DNA of 15,129 bases, taken from contig JAPLUP010000551.1 in NCBI GenBank assembly GCA_026397575.1, forward strand, positions 1 through 15,129. The letters are read 5' to 3'. Below are positions 1 through 6,613 of the stretch, piece by piece. The DNA comes from Candidatus Zixiibacteriota bacterium (lineage in GTDB: Bacteria; Zixibacteria; MSB-5A5; CAIYYT01). Each line of letters starts with the position of its first letter. Positions within the stretch are counted from its first letter, which is position 1. The translations under genes and the position numbers were made by a program. Below the pieces are notes generated by a model. That model saw only the letters and a program-made list of their open reading frames with translations. It had not been told where the DNA came from and did not search any database.

Positions 1-2
1 TC

Positions 3-2141
3 CGGTCAGGTTCAGGTCCGGGCGGCGCAGGCGAAATCCTGCTCACCAAGAGGTCTGACAGCGGTCTGCCAGCTCTCTTGACTTTAGCGCCTTTCGCGAA
101 CACAACCGGCGTCTGGTACACTATCAAGGTGTCATGCGTCGACGAATTGCTTAAAGTCTACGTGAACAACAATCCGGTACTCACATACACTGATTCTGCT
201 GATGTCTACTATTCAGGTGGAATCGGTGTGACCTGCTACACAGGCGCGTACGGATCGTGCGATATCGCGTTTGACAACGTGCTGGTGACGGATCCGTATC
301 CGCACTTCGAGTTTGACAGTCCGGTCGTTGGTGAGTATGTGGGCGATCAAATCGCTATCAGCGGGAAATTAGCTTATCGCGATGGAGCGCCCTATGTGCC
401 TTCCAGCGGGCAACTGACCGTAGAAGATCCAGCACAGGATATTCTCGCCACCTGTCAGGTGCAACCGAACGGAACTTTCGTCTACAGCGCACCAACAGCC
501 GGAACGCAGGAGGGACTTCATATGTACGTTTTCGCCTGCAGTACTTCGAGTGGACTAGTGTATCAGTCTTACAATGTGGGATTGTCTGAGCCAATTCTTC
601 TCAAGAACCAGTCTTCCGAAACATCTTTGGATGTCTTGATGTCAAGAACTTATCGCCCCGATGCCGGTGGATTGCAACGGACATTCAATCTGCCCACGGA
701 CTTTCTTTCAATCCGCAAATCGAACACGGCTGTCAAGGTAACAGAAAACAACATCAAGAAGGGCTTTCGAGCGATATTTGGCGGTATAAAATCTGCCGTA
801 GCCACGGGGTGGAATCGGACTTTCAACAGCGGTAACCCCATAGCTGAATGGGCGAAGACAACCTTGAGAAAGTGTCCAGGTTCCGGTCCGCCGAAGTGCT
901 TCTTAGCGTCAGGTGTCCTTACCTATAGGTTTCTGAGCCTCCCTTGGGAGATAGTGGTAGGTCAACTCGACAACGGGCTGAATAAGCTACATGAACTCGG
1001 ATATATTGACGACTGTACTTACCAAGGCGCCAAAACTGGACTGCTGGCTGGCAAAGTAATTCCGGCTATCGGAGCATCAGTTTTCGGCGATCCCCAATCG
1101 CTCCTGGATGCTCCGAATCTGGGGGCTGAGTTACGTGGCATCAAGGAGGAAATCGAGGATCGTTGGGACAACTGCGTTGATCGCGCCACTACAAATCCTT
1201 ATCCATCACTTGCGGCGACGTTTTCGGCTGATGGCTACGATGGGGTTTTGATGGCCTACCTGCCGAAAATCCCCCGCGCGGTTGTCGTAAGCACGTTTTC
1301 GCCTGTAGAAATCGCCGTCATGGATCCACTTGGACGGGTCGTGTCGAAGACGACCAATGAGATTCCCGGCTCCGACTTCATGGATTTTGACATGGATATG
1401 GATGGTGACTCCGAGCAAGTTGTAATAGTGCCGCTTGACAGCCTTCTGGGGGACGTCTTGGTAAATGTCACTCCACGGCCCGGTGCAGATCCAAATGCGA
1501 TATTTTCCGTAGTAGCCAACTACACGTATTACCAGGATCCAATCATTATTGCAGACAGCTTACTGATCTCACAGGTCCCAGTGACACCGATTGTCGTCCC
1601 GACATTCGAGAACCTTCCTCCGACTGCAGCGGCTCTTCTAACTACCGCCGACACGACGTTTACTGGATTCCCCTGTGACCTTGAGTGGACTTCTGCCACC
1701 GACCCAAATCCGGGGCATATCGTCTCCTACCGCGTTGTGGTCGCACGACAGGCCAATTTCTCAGACTCCGTTGCTGTTGAGGTAGGCACAGCAACCACCT
1801 ACACATTCAACGGTAGACTCTGGCAGAGCAAGGCAGTAACCGACACCGCACGCTATTATTGGAAAGTCTACGCACACGACGATTGGAATGAGTCAACGGC
1901 GTCAGTTGATTCGCGATCTTTCAAAGTCTTGTATCAGTGCGGCGACGCGTCCGGTGACCGCATAGTCGATATCTCGGATGCTGTGTATCTAATCGCTTAT
2001 ATCTTCTCAGGCGGTGCGGCACCTGTGCCGCTATCAGCTGGTGACGCGAACTGCGATAGCACGGTTGACATCTCTGATGTAGTGTATTTGATAAGTTACA
2101 TCTTCAGCGGTGGTGCAGCGCCGTGTGAGGGGTGTAAATGA
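3..2141 (+). CDS. Secreted multidomain protein with C-terminal dockerin repeats (5' end cut by window edge)
   Basis: The reading frame is open from the left edge (first full codon at base 3), so the true start lies outside; no start inside the window is convincing. About 712 residues are visible. The first ~95 look like a concanavalin/LamG-type beta-sandwich (pattern W-Y-T-I-K-V, L-K-V-Y-V-N-N, then F-D-N-V-L-V). A beta domain and an unfamiliar Cys-containing central region follow. Next comes a fibronectin-like module around bases 1600-1930 (EWTSATDPNPGHIVSYRV; YYWKVYAHDD). The end holds two tandem dockerin-like calcium loops, GDASGDRIVDISDAVYLI and GDANCDSTVDISDVVYLI. Proteins of this layout are usually exported, with the dockerin pair acting as a Ca2+-binding tail module. 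No catalytic motif was recognised, so substrate and activity are unknown. The stop TGA is followed within 7 nt by a strong hairpin. This is most likely host chromosome next to the prophage. Confidence 0.85.
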   Translation, partial: RSGSGPGGAGEILLTKRSDSGLPALLTLAPFANTTGVWYTIKVSCVDELLKVYVNNNPVLTYTDSADVYYSGGIGVTCYTGAYGSCDIAFDNVLVTDPYPHFEFDSPVVGEYVGDQIAISGKLAYRDGAPYVPSSGQLTVEDPAQDILATCQVQPNGTFVYSAPTAGTQEGLHMYVFACSTSSGLVYQSYNVGLSEPILLKNQSSETSLDVLMSRTYRPDAGGLQRTFNLPTDFLSIRKSNTAVKVTENNIKKGFRAIFGGIKSAVATGWNRTFNSGNPIAEWAKTTLRKCPGSGPPKCFLASGVLTYRFLSLPWEIVVGQLDNGLNKLHELGYIDDCTYQGAKTGLLAGKVIPAIGASVFGDPQSLLDAPNLGAELRGIKEEIEDRWDNCVDRATTNPYPSLAATFSADGYDGVLMAYLPKIPRAVVVSTFSPVEIAVMDPLGRVVSKTTNEIPGSDFMDFDMDMDGDSEQVVIVPLDSLLGDVLVNVTPRPGADPNAIFSVVANYTYYQDPIIIADSLLISQVPVTPIVVPTFENLPPTAAALLTTADTTFTGFPCDLEWTSATDPNPGHIVSYRVVVARQANFSDSVAVEVGTATTYTFNGRLWQSKAVTDTARYYWKVYAHDDWNESTASVDSRSFKVLYQCGDASGDRIVDISDAVYLIAYIFSGGAAPVPLSAGDANCDSTVDISDVVYLISYIFSGGAAPCEGCK

Positions 2142-2147
2142 ATAAAA

Positions 2148-2180
2148 CAAAGCCGGATCCGAGGGCTCGGTCCGGCTTTG
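2148..2180. terminator. Perfect 10-bp hairpin, probably a bidirectional terminator
   Basis: CAAAGCCGGA (2148-2157) pairs perfectly with TCCGGCTTTG (2171-2180), and an inner CCGA/TCGG extends the stem. It lies 6 nt after the stop of the dockerin gene, so it can end that transcript. The better U-rich tail, however, is on the minus strand: leaving the hairpin leftward the RNA reads TTTGTTTTATT. It would therefore also stop leftward transcription coming from the AT-rich gap. Confidence 0.75.
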
Positions 2181-2767
2181 CTTGAGCAACTTGGCGTTAC
2201 TACTAACCCGGTAACTCAAGGTCTTATAGGTAGGTAAACGCTAAACTGTGGGCTTTGTTACTTTGAGTCTCCCAAAAACTCAAGTTTCCTATTATCTCCA
2301 CTCATCTCCCGCTAGGGCGGTCTGCGTTCGCCCTAGCGGTTGATCTCACAAAGAAGCAACACTACGATGTCAGATTCTTTAGACTCCAACGAAACTTCCC
2401 GATCCTCGCATTCGATCGGTTGACGGTCCTTTAGTTTCAGTGAGGAGACGCTGTAACGTCTCCCCACCAATCGGTAATGCAAAACGCTTCGTTAGAAATA
2501 GGCTGTCGTTTGACACTACTAAAATCCTTGACACGGTTTTGTTCAACCCATTTCTGTTCCCACTCATAACAAATCGCGTGCCCGCACCGCCTCTTTTTGC
2601 CTTCCGCTAACTGGTTGTCGGATAAGCTATTGATAATTGGCTTCACAGAAATAGTGTTCGCGAAGCAGATATTGCGCTGTAGATGTCAGTATCAAAACCT
2701 GAGAAGAACCATTAATAGCTTGTTTGACATCAGCTTAGGGAATCGCAGAAAATGCGCCATAGGGCAC
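2181..2767. other. AT-richer gap with no supported protein gene; boundary between host-like and phage genes
   Basis: Only short overlapping open frames occur here, on both strands; none has a Shine-Dalgarno sequence or a recognisable domain. The stretch holds the 11-bp inverted repeat at 2309-2339 and a 7-bp hairpin (GGAGACG 2444-2450 / CGTCTCC 2457-2463, loop of 6). Base composition is visibly more AT-rich than the structural genes on the right. No integrase, tRNA or obvious attachment core was found, so the exact host/prophage junction cannot be placed. It may contain decayed sequence. Confidence 0.5.
2309..2339. repeat. 11-bp perfect inverted repeat (hairpin or operator)
   Basis: CCGCTAGGGCG (2309-2319) and CGCCCTAGCGG (2329-2339) are exact inverted copies around a 9-nt loop. 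The stem is GC-rich, but neither side has a T-run (only TTGAT on the plus side). It is either a weak terminator, a stable RNA hairpin or a protein-binding palindrome. Confidence 0.5.
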
Positions 2768-2870
2768 AAAAAAAGCGAGTGTTGCGTATTGGTTTTTGCG
2801 GGGAACACAAGTTGGAGATCTTGAATGCTTTTGGCTTGTGTCTAAACCAACTACAACACTCGGGTTTCTA
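2768..2870 (-). ncRNA. Candidate small structured RNA with its own promoter and terminator
   Basis: Read on the minus strand, a promoter-like pair (2904-2876) is followed by a long imperfect hairpin made of three helices: 9 bp (2854-2862 with 2776-2784), 7 bp (2844-2850 with 2789-2795) and 7 bp (2835-2841 with 2805-2811). A C plus seven Ts follows at once (2774-2768), the classic form of an intrinsic terminator. The unit would give an RNA of about 103 nt that is almost entirely structured. It lies just upstream of, and antisense to, the leader of the portal operon. No known RNA family was recognised. It could instead be only a large terminator for leftward transcription. Confidence 0.4.
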
Positions 2871-2875
2871 CCCTA

Positions 2876-2904
2876 TATATAATCAACTCCTACCAAGCGC
2901 GCAA
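2876..2904 (-). promoter_or_regulatory. Promoter-like pair for the candidate small RNA
   Basis: On the minus strand TTGCGC (2904-2899) and TATATA (2881-2876) are separated by exactly 17 nt. The -10 box is good; the -35 matches the consensus only in TTG. Transcription would start near 2870, at the foot of the three-helix hairpin. Confidence 0.3.
2878..2883 (+). promoter_or_regulatory. Consensus -10 box upstream of the portal gene
   Basis: TATAAT matches the bacterial -10 consensus exactly and lies about 100 nt before the portal start. No good -35 is seen at 16-18 nt, so an activator or phage factor may be needed. It overlaps the minus-strand TATATA box, so the two directions would compete. 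A 6-bp hairpin (GTGCCG 2927-2932 / CGGCAC 2950-2955) lies in the resulting leader. Confidence 0.35.
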
Positions 2905-2980
2905 GTCCTATTTTGCATTTTTTGTAGTGCCGCACACCAAAATGCTTGCCGGCACCAGTTGTCAGAAGGAGTATTGAATC

Positions 2981-4258
2981 ATGATCAAAGATCTCTGGCA
3001 ACAGTTGCAAACCCGCAATCGTCTCAACGCAAACCTAAAAAAAAGCGCCAAAACCGCTATCACGTCTGGACTTAAGTCCAAACCTCGCCTGCGTGCCACC
3101 TGGCTCGATATCGAGCCGCGTCAGGCAGTCGATTCCTATGAAACCGATCGCGCCCGTCGGCAGCTCTACCGCTTCTTGCGCGACAACGTCCCGGTGCTTA
3201 ATGCCGTGATCTGGACCTGGGTACGACTTTGCGCCGCCGACTATGATTTCGAAATCGTCGGATCGGTATCCCCGGGGGAAGAAAAAGCCGTTCATCAAGC
3301 TCTGGACAACCTCGACTCTCGCATTTTCCAAAATGGTCTGATGAAACGTGGCGGCATCCGCGAATTGCTGCTACAGTTTTTCGACTCACTCTTCACCGAC
3401 GGCGCCGTCTGCGGCGAACTGCAACTGACCCCTTCGCGCAGCCGTATTGAACGTTTTCAACTTGCCGACATGCTGTCGATCTCGGTCGAGCGCGAGGGTG
3501 ATGGATACCGCCTCTACCAACTTGCCGACGAGCGTAAGACGCTGCTTAACGAACAGACGCTCTTTTACTATGGGCTTAGCAGCCAACCGGCGTCGGTCAC
3601 CGGTCGCTCCATACTGCAGTCGATACCGTTTGTCGCGCGGGTCGAGCAGACGTTAATCAGCGACATGCATCGCTCGATGCGCAGTTCCGGCTACCACCGC
3701 ATTCATGTCCAACTGGCGCCGCCGGAACGACGCGCCGATGAAAGCGAAGAGGACTATTTCGCGCGCACGAATTCATACTTTGATGACACGGTCGAAATGA
3801 TGCGCGATTTCGGCCCCGACAAAAATCCGGTCACCTGGAATGATGTCAAGATCGAATACATCGGACCATCAGCAAAAACTTCGGCCTCGAGCGCCTGGTA
3901 CCTGAATCACAAAGCGATGATCGAGGACATCTGCGCGGGTACCAATCTCGCTCCGTTTATGCTCGGTTATGCCTACGGCACGACTCACAATTGGGCGGAA
4001 TTCAAATACGAGTTGGTGCAACGCCAGGTCGCCACCGTTCAGCATGCCGCCGCATCACTGTTGGACTGGCTCGCCAATGTCGAACTGGCGCTTCTGGGTA
4101 TCAACGTCCAGGTGCGCACTCGTTTTGATAACCGCATCGGCATCTTCCTCTCCGATCATGCGCAGGCCGAGAAAGTGATGCTCGACAATATCATTACCAA
4201 GTTGGACAACAAGCTGATCACTCGCGACGAAGCATTGCGCGATCTGGCGAGGATGTGA
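2981..4258 (+). CDS. Phage portal protein
   Basis: This 425-residue protein would form the dodecameric ring at one vertex of the capsid through which DNA is pumped and ejected. Family-typical features include a basic N-terminal arm, a helix-rich early section (YRFLRDNVPVLNAVIWTWVR), a beta-rich wing with AVCGELQL, the segment FYYGLSSQPASVTGRSILQS that resembles the portal 'G.S.l' region, and a central region followed by a helical crown (AGTNLAPFMLGYAYG, then long helices). Length is in the normal range. The ATG has a clear AAGGAG at 2966-2971, 9 nt upstream. The gene opens the structural block and is followed 40 nt later by the large terminase, the reverse of the common terminase-then-portal order. 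The assignment rests on overall pattern and context; the exact portal subfamily is not certain. Confidence 0.8.
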   Translation: MIKDLWQQLQTRNRLNANLKKSAKTAITSGLKSKPRLRATWLDIEPRQAVDSYETDRARRQLYRFLRDNVPVLNAVIWTWVRLCAADYDFEIVGSVSPGEEKAVHQALDNLDSRIFQNGLMKRGGIRELLLQFFDSLFTDGAVCGELQLTPSRSRIERFQLADMLSISVEREGDGYRLYQLADERKTLLNEQTLFYYGLSSQPASVTGRSILQSIPFVARVEQTLISDMHRSMRSSGYHRIHVQLAPPERRADESEEDYFARTNSYFDDTVEMMRDFGPDKNPVTWNDVKIEYIGPSAKTSASSAWYLNHKAMIEDICAGTNLAPFMLGYAYGTTHNWAEFKYELVQRQVATVQHAAASLLDWLANVELALLGINVQVRTRFDNRIGIFLSDHAQAEKVMLDNIITKLDNKLITRDEALRDLARM

Positions 4259-4298
4259 AGACGCCAGCGACCAAGCCACTACCGAAAGGTACCATAAC

Positions 4299-5630
4299 GT
4301 GCGCGTAGGCAAAGACAATTGCTGGCGAAAAGCAGTCACCGATCCGGTGCTGTTCTGCCGCGAGTTCCTGGAATTGGAACCGCATCCCGGGCAGGCAGAA
4401 TGGCTCACCCATTCCACCAAGAGCCAGAACCTGCTCGTGACCGGCAATCGCTGGGGCAAATCGACGGCACAGGCTGTCAAGATCTTGCATCGCGCCATCT
4501 TTCGCACCCGCGACTGCCGATTCGACAATGTGTCCAGATATCGCTTACTCAACATCTCGATCACTCAGGACCAGGCGAACATCATTTTCCATAACTGCCT
4601 GAGTCTAATCAAAGGCAAGTCACTGATTGAATTGCTTGTCGATAAGGTGGTCTTTACGCCGTATCCTAAAATGGAATTCGGCAACGGTTCGGAGATCACG
4701 GCGCGCACTTCGCAGAATCGGGGGGAATACATTCTCGGCAATGACTATGACTATATCAACTTCGATGAAGTTGCTTTCGAGTTGCACCCCGACTATGTCG
4801 TTAATGAAGTGCTGACCATGCGTCTCGCGGATCGCAAAGGGACACTCGATCTTGTCTCAACTCCGCGCGGGCGAAATTGGTTCTATCGTGAGTATCTCGA
4901 ATTGTTATCCAATCGCGACAACGCCTATGTGCAATCTGGTAGATCAACAGATAATCCTTTTCTCAGTCAGGAGTATTTGGCCGCGAAAATCGAATCGCTG
5001 TCGCCGCCGCGGGTGCAACAAAACATCTATGGCATGTTCGTCGACTCGGGCAACGAAATACTGAAAGAAGAACACATCCAGCAGGCGCTCGCGGCGTCAA
5101 CCGGCTTCTCCGAGAAGATGCAGCATCATCGTTACATTCATGGCTGGGACCTGGCGCGCAAGAAAACCCATACCGTCGGTATTACGCTCGATGTTACTTC
5201 CCGCCCATATCAAGTCGTGAAGCTGGAGAGATTTCACAATCGCGATTGGCCCGATGTTCTCGAAGCTATTCGCCGGAGGCAGCGTGAATATGGCGGCGAG
5301 ACAGTCATCGATTCGACCGGTCTTGGCGATGTCGTGTTGGGAGAGCTGAAGGATATCAAAGCCGTCGGATTTATTTTTTCGGCAAAATCCAAGGCGGAAC
5401 TGCTCACCAATTTGCAGGCGCAGTTCGAGAGTGGCAATATCGGCGTGCCGTTAGTAGAGATAGTGACGGATGGCGGCGATTACTGGTGTTTGACCGAAGA
5501 GTTGCGTGAACTAAACTGGACAGAAAACACAACCGCCGATGCCGCGATGGCATTGGCGCTGGCTCTGTGGCAGGCGAAGTTGATTGTTCACTCGGTGGTT
5601 AGCCCCGGTTTCCGCCTAAGTGAAATCTAA
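4299..5630 (+). CDS. terL: Phage terminase large subunit (DNA-packaging ATPase/nuclease)
   Basis: The 443-residue motor docks on the portal, hydrolyses ATP to translocate DNA and cuts concatemers. The ATPase domain shows Walker A GNRWGKST (residues 49-56), Walker B YINFDE (152-157) and the coupling motif STPRGRN (187-193). The RNase H-like nuclease domain shows the expected acidic residues: D283 in GWDLARK, D338 in VIDSTGLG and D414 in DAAMALALA. The GTG start at 4299 has GAAAGG (4283-4288) about 10 nt upstream, and the N-terminus (DPVLFCREFLELEPHPGQAEWL) is typical. No small terminase is visible beside it. The TAA stop (5628-5630) overlaps the stop of the convergent PEP-CTERM gene, so the structural operon ends abruptly against the accessory block. 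Confidence 0.95.
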   Translation: MRVGKDNCWRKAVTDPVLFCREFLELEPHPGQAEWLTHSTKSQNLLVTGNRWGKSTAQAVKILHRAIFRTRDCRFDNVSRYRLLNISITQDQANIIFHNCLSLIKGKSLIELLVDKVVFTPYPKMEFGNGSEITARTSQNRGEYILGNDYDYINFDEVAFELHPDYVVNEVLTMRLADRKGTLDLVSTPRGRNWFYREYLELLSNRDNAYVQSGRSTDNPFLSQEYLAAKIESLSPPRVQQNIYGMFVDSGNEILKEEHIQQALAASTGFSEKMQHHRYIHGWDLARKKTHTVGITLDVTSRPYQVVKLERFHNRDWPDVLEAIRRRQREYGGETVIDSTGLGDVVLGELKDIKAVGFIFSAKSKAELLTNLQAQFESGNIGVPLVEIVTDGGDYWCLTEELRELNWTENTTADAAMALALALWQAKLIVHSVVSPGFRLSEI

Positions 5631-5965
5631 CTGAGCCGCTTGAGCCGTTTGATTCCAGCCAATCCAAAACCGAGCAGAATGAGAGTCATCGGTTCGGGTA
5701 CCGTCGTGCGCTCGTTGTCGTCACCCAGTGTGCCGTCGTCATCGTTGAAATCGCTGCCGACTTCAACATTGATGTCGAACTGACTGCTCGCAACCGCGTC
5801 GGCGAGACTTTGTGACATCAGTGATTGCTCACCCGGCTTAGTCAATTGCATCTGCGGCGCTGAGAGGCCGTACGCATTGCTGTAACCAAGACAGAGAATG
5901 GCAACCACAATCGCCATCGCAATGGCGGTCAATTTGGCGATAGCAAGAATTCGTTCCAAAAGCAT
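5627..5965 (-). CDS. Small exported protein with PEP-CTERM sorting signal
   Basis: 112 residues from the ATG at 5965, chosen because AAGGAAAGGAG precedes it; an ATG 21 nt further upstream has no ribosome site. An N-terminal signal peptide spans about residues 1-33 (hydrophobic core IAMAIVVAILCLGYSNAYG). The mature part is short, about 50 residues, with an acidic stretch (DFNDDDGTLGDDNE). The C-terminus is a textbook PEP-CTERM signal: VPEP, a hydrophobic helix (MTLILLGFGLAGI), then a basic tail KRLKR. In known systems an exosortase recognises this tail and delivers the protein to the cell surface or exopolysaccharide. The protein would act outside the cytoplasm and depend on a host exosortase. 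It lies antisense to the phage structural genes and its stop overlaps the terL stop. Mature function unknown. Confidence 0.85.
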   Translation of the reverse strand: MLLERILAIAKLTAIAMAIVVAILCLGYSNAYGLSAPQMQLTKPGEQSLMSQSLADAVASSQFDINVEVGSDFNDDDGTLGDDNERTTVPEPMTLILLGFGLAGIKRLKRLS

Positions 5966-5989
5966 TCTCCTTTCCTTGCAATGCATAAG

Positions 5990-5999
5990 AGCAATTGCT
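5990..5999. promoter_or_regulatory. 10-bp palindrome upstream of the PEP-CTERM gene
   Basis: AGCAATTGCT is a perfect palindrome 25 nt upstream of the ATG at 5965. Further upstream on the minus strand CTGACA (6044-6039) and a poor TATCCG (6021-6016), 17 nt apart, form a possible promoter. The palindrome lies between the two and the start codon, a position suitable for an operator. Chance occurrence is possible. Confidence 0.25.
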
Positions 6000-6155
6000 G
6001 TGCCTACTTCGTGTTCGGATAGTCGTAGTGTAAAGTATTGTCAGTAAAACACTTAGAAAGGGGATGCGCTTCGAACAGCTTGGATTTGCATTGCGATTAC
6101 GCAATTGCCTGCACAATAGCTGCCTTGGGCAGGCGGGGAATTTCGGTGATTTGGC

Positions 6156-6515
6156 TTACGGAGCTTTCTTTAGGCTTGGCAGGCCCGTGATAGAAATCAA
6201 CACAGCGCCAACACTTATCATTATTCCAGATAGTCCGAGAAATTGCGATCCTAATGCAGAGAAGTAAGCTGATTTTGAAAGGAACTCATTTACTTGCTGT
6301 TCCGCTTCAGCGATGTCCACCTGTGTAGGCTGAGAAGAATACGTACTCTCTTCTGGTTCTAAAATGGCCACTCGGCGCATGTGAAGCTTCCCATTCCACC
6401 ACATAGCTTGTTGGCTGGAATCTGCTGCTTGTTGCGTGGCAAACGAACCAAAGATAGCTGCGCCGATTCCGCACACAATAAGCACAATGGCCAGATAGGT
6501 TGTGATCGTTTTCAT
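6156..6515 (-). CDS. Small membrane protein with two predicted transmembrane helices
   Basis: 119 residues, family not recognised. Helix one is at about residues 5-27 (YLAIVLIVCGIGAAIFGSF) and helix two at about 86-110 (FLGLSGIMISVGAVLISITGL), with a soluble, acidic, helix-prone segment of about 58 residues between them and a short basic tail (LKKAP). The layout suggests an inner-membrane protein with the loop on one face. The start ATG at 6515 has no clear Shine-Dalgarno sequence. It lies downstream of the OLD gene in the same direction, separated by the attC-like site. If the OLD cassette is removed, this gene would sit about 40 nt after a TATATATA box, so it may be the original first gene of the promoter now upstream of OLD. 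A holin-like or superinfection-exclusion role is possible but unsupported by motif. Confidence 0.6.
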   Translation of the reverse strand: MKTITTYLAIVLIVCGIGAAIFGSFATQQAADSSQQAMWWNGKLHMRRVAILEPEESTYSSQPTQVDIAEAEQQVNEFLSKSAYFSALGSQFLGLSGIMISVGAVLISITGLPSLKKAP

Positions 6516-6543
6516 GTGATCTGTTTTGGTCCCATATTTGCAG

Positions 6544-6613
6544 AGTTAACGCTCCCGTTTAACTGCGTCGCGAAGTGCCGGCGCCAACATCCCCAGAAAC
6601 CTACGTTAGGCGC
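6544..6613 (-). repeat. attC-like integron recombination site
   Basis: Read on the minus strand, 21 nt after the OLD stop: R'' box GCCTAAC (6611-6605, fits RYYYAAC); possible L'' GTTTCTG; variable middle; possible L' CAG-TT-AAAC (pairs with L'' around a 2-nt bulge); spacer; then a G|TT core, GTTAACT (6550-6544), which departs from GTTRRRY at one place. R'' is perfectly complementary to the GTTAGGC next to the OLD start (8658-8652), and the match extends to 9 bases (GCGCCTAAC / GTTAGGCGC). That is expected because the first bases of a cassette complete its own R' when it circularises. Position, orientation and length (about 70 bp) all fit; the L boxes are weak. Confidence 0.5.

Noticed and set aside
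2437..2646. 69-residue minus-strand frame in the gap (GTG start) with RRCGHAICYEWEQKW
   Set aside because: It has no ribosome site and no recognisable domain, and it overlaps another short frame. It could be remnant sequence but cannot be supported as a gene.
2752..3075. 107-residue plus-strand frame across the portal start
   Set aside because: It overlaps the portal gene in another frame and runs through the hairpin/promoter region, and it has no ribosome site.
6090..6105. ATTGCG-ATTA-CGCAAT hairpin downstream of the membrane-protein gene as a terminator
   Set aside because: The stem is only 6 bp and no T-run follows on either strand; a nearby CTGCC/GGCAG stem is equally weak.
6156..6549. 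Second integron cassette containing the 119-residue membrane protein
   Set aside because: Its left core would be GTTAACT, which does not fit GTTRRRY, and no complementary R'' box or attC-like site was found after its stop.
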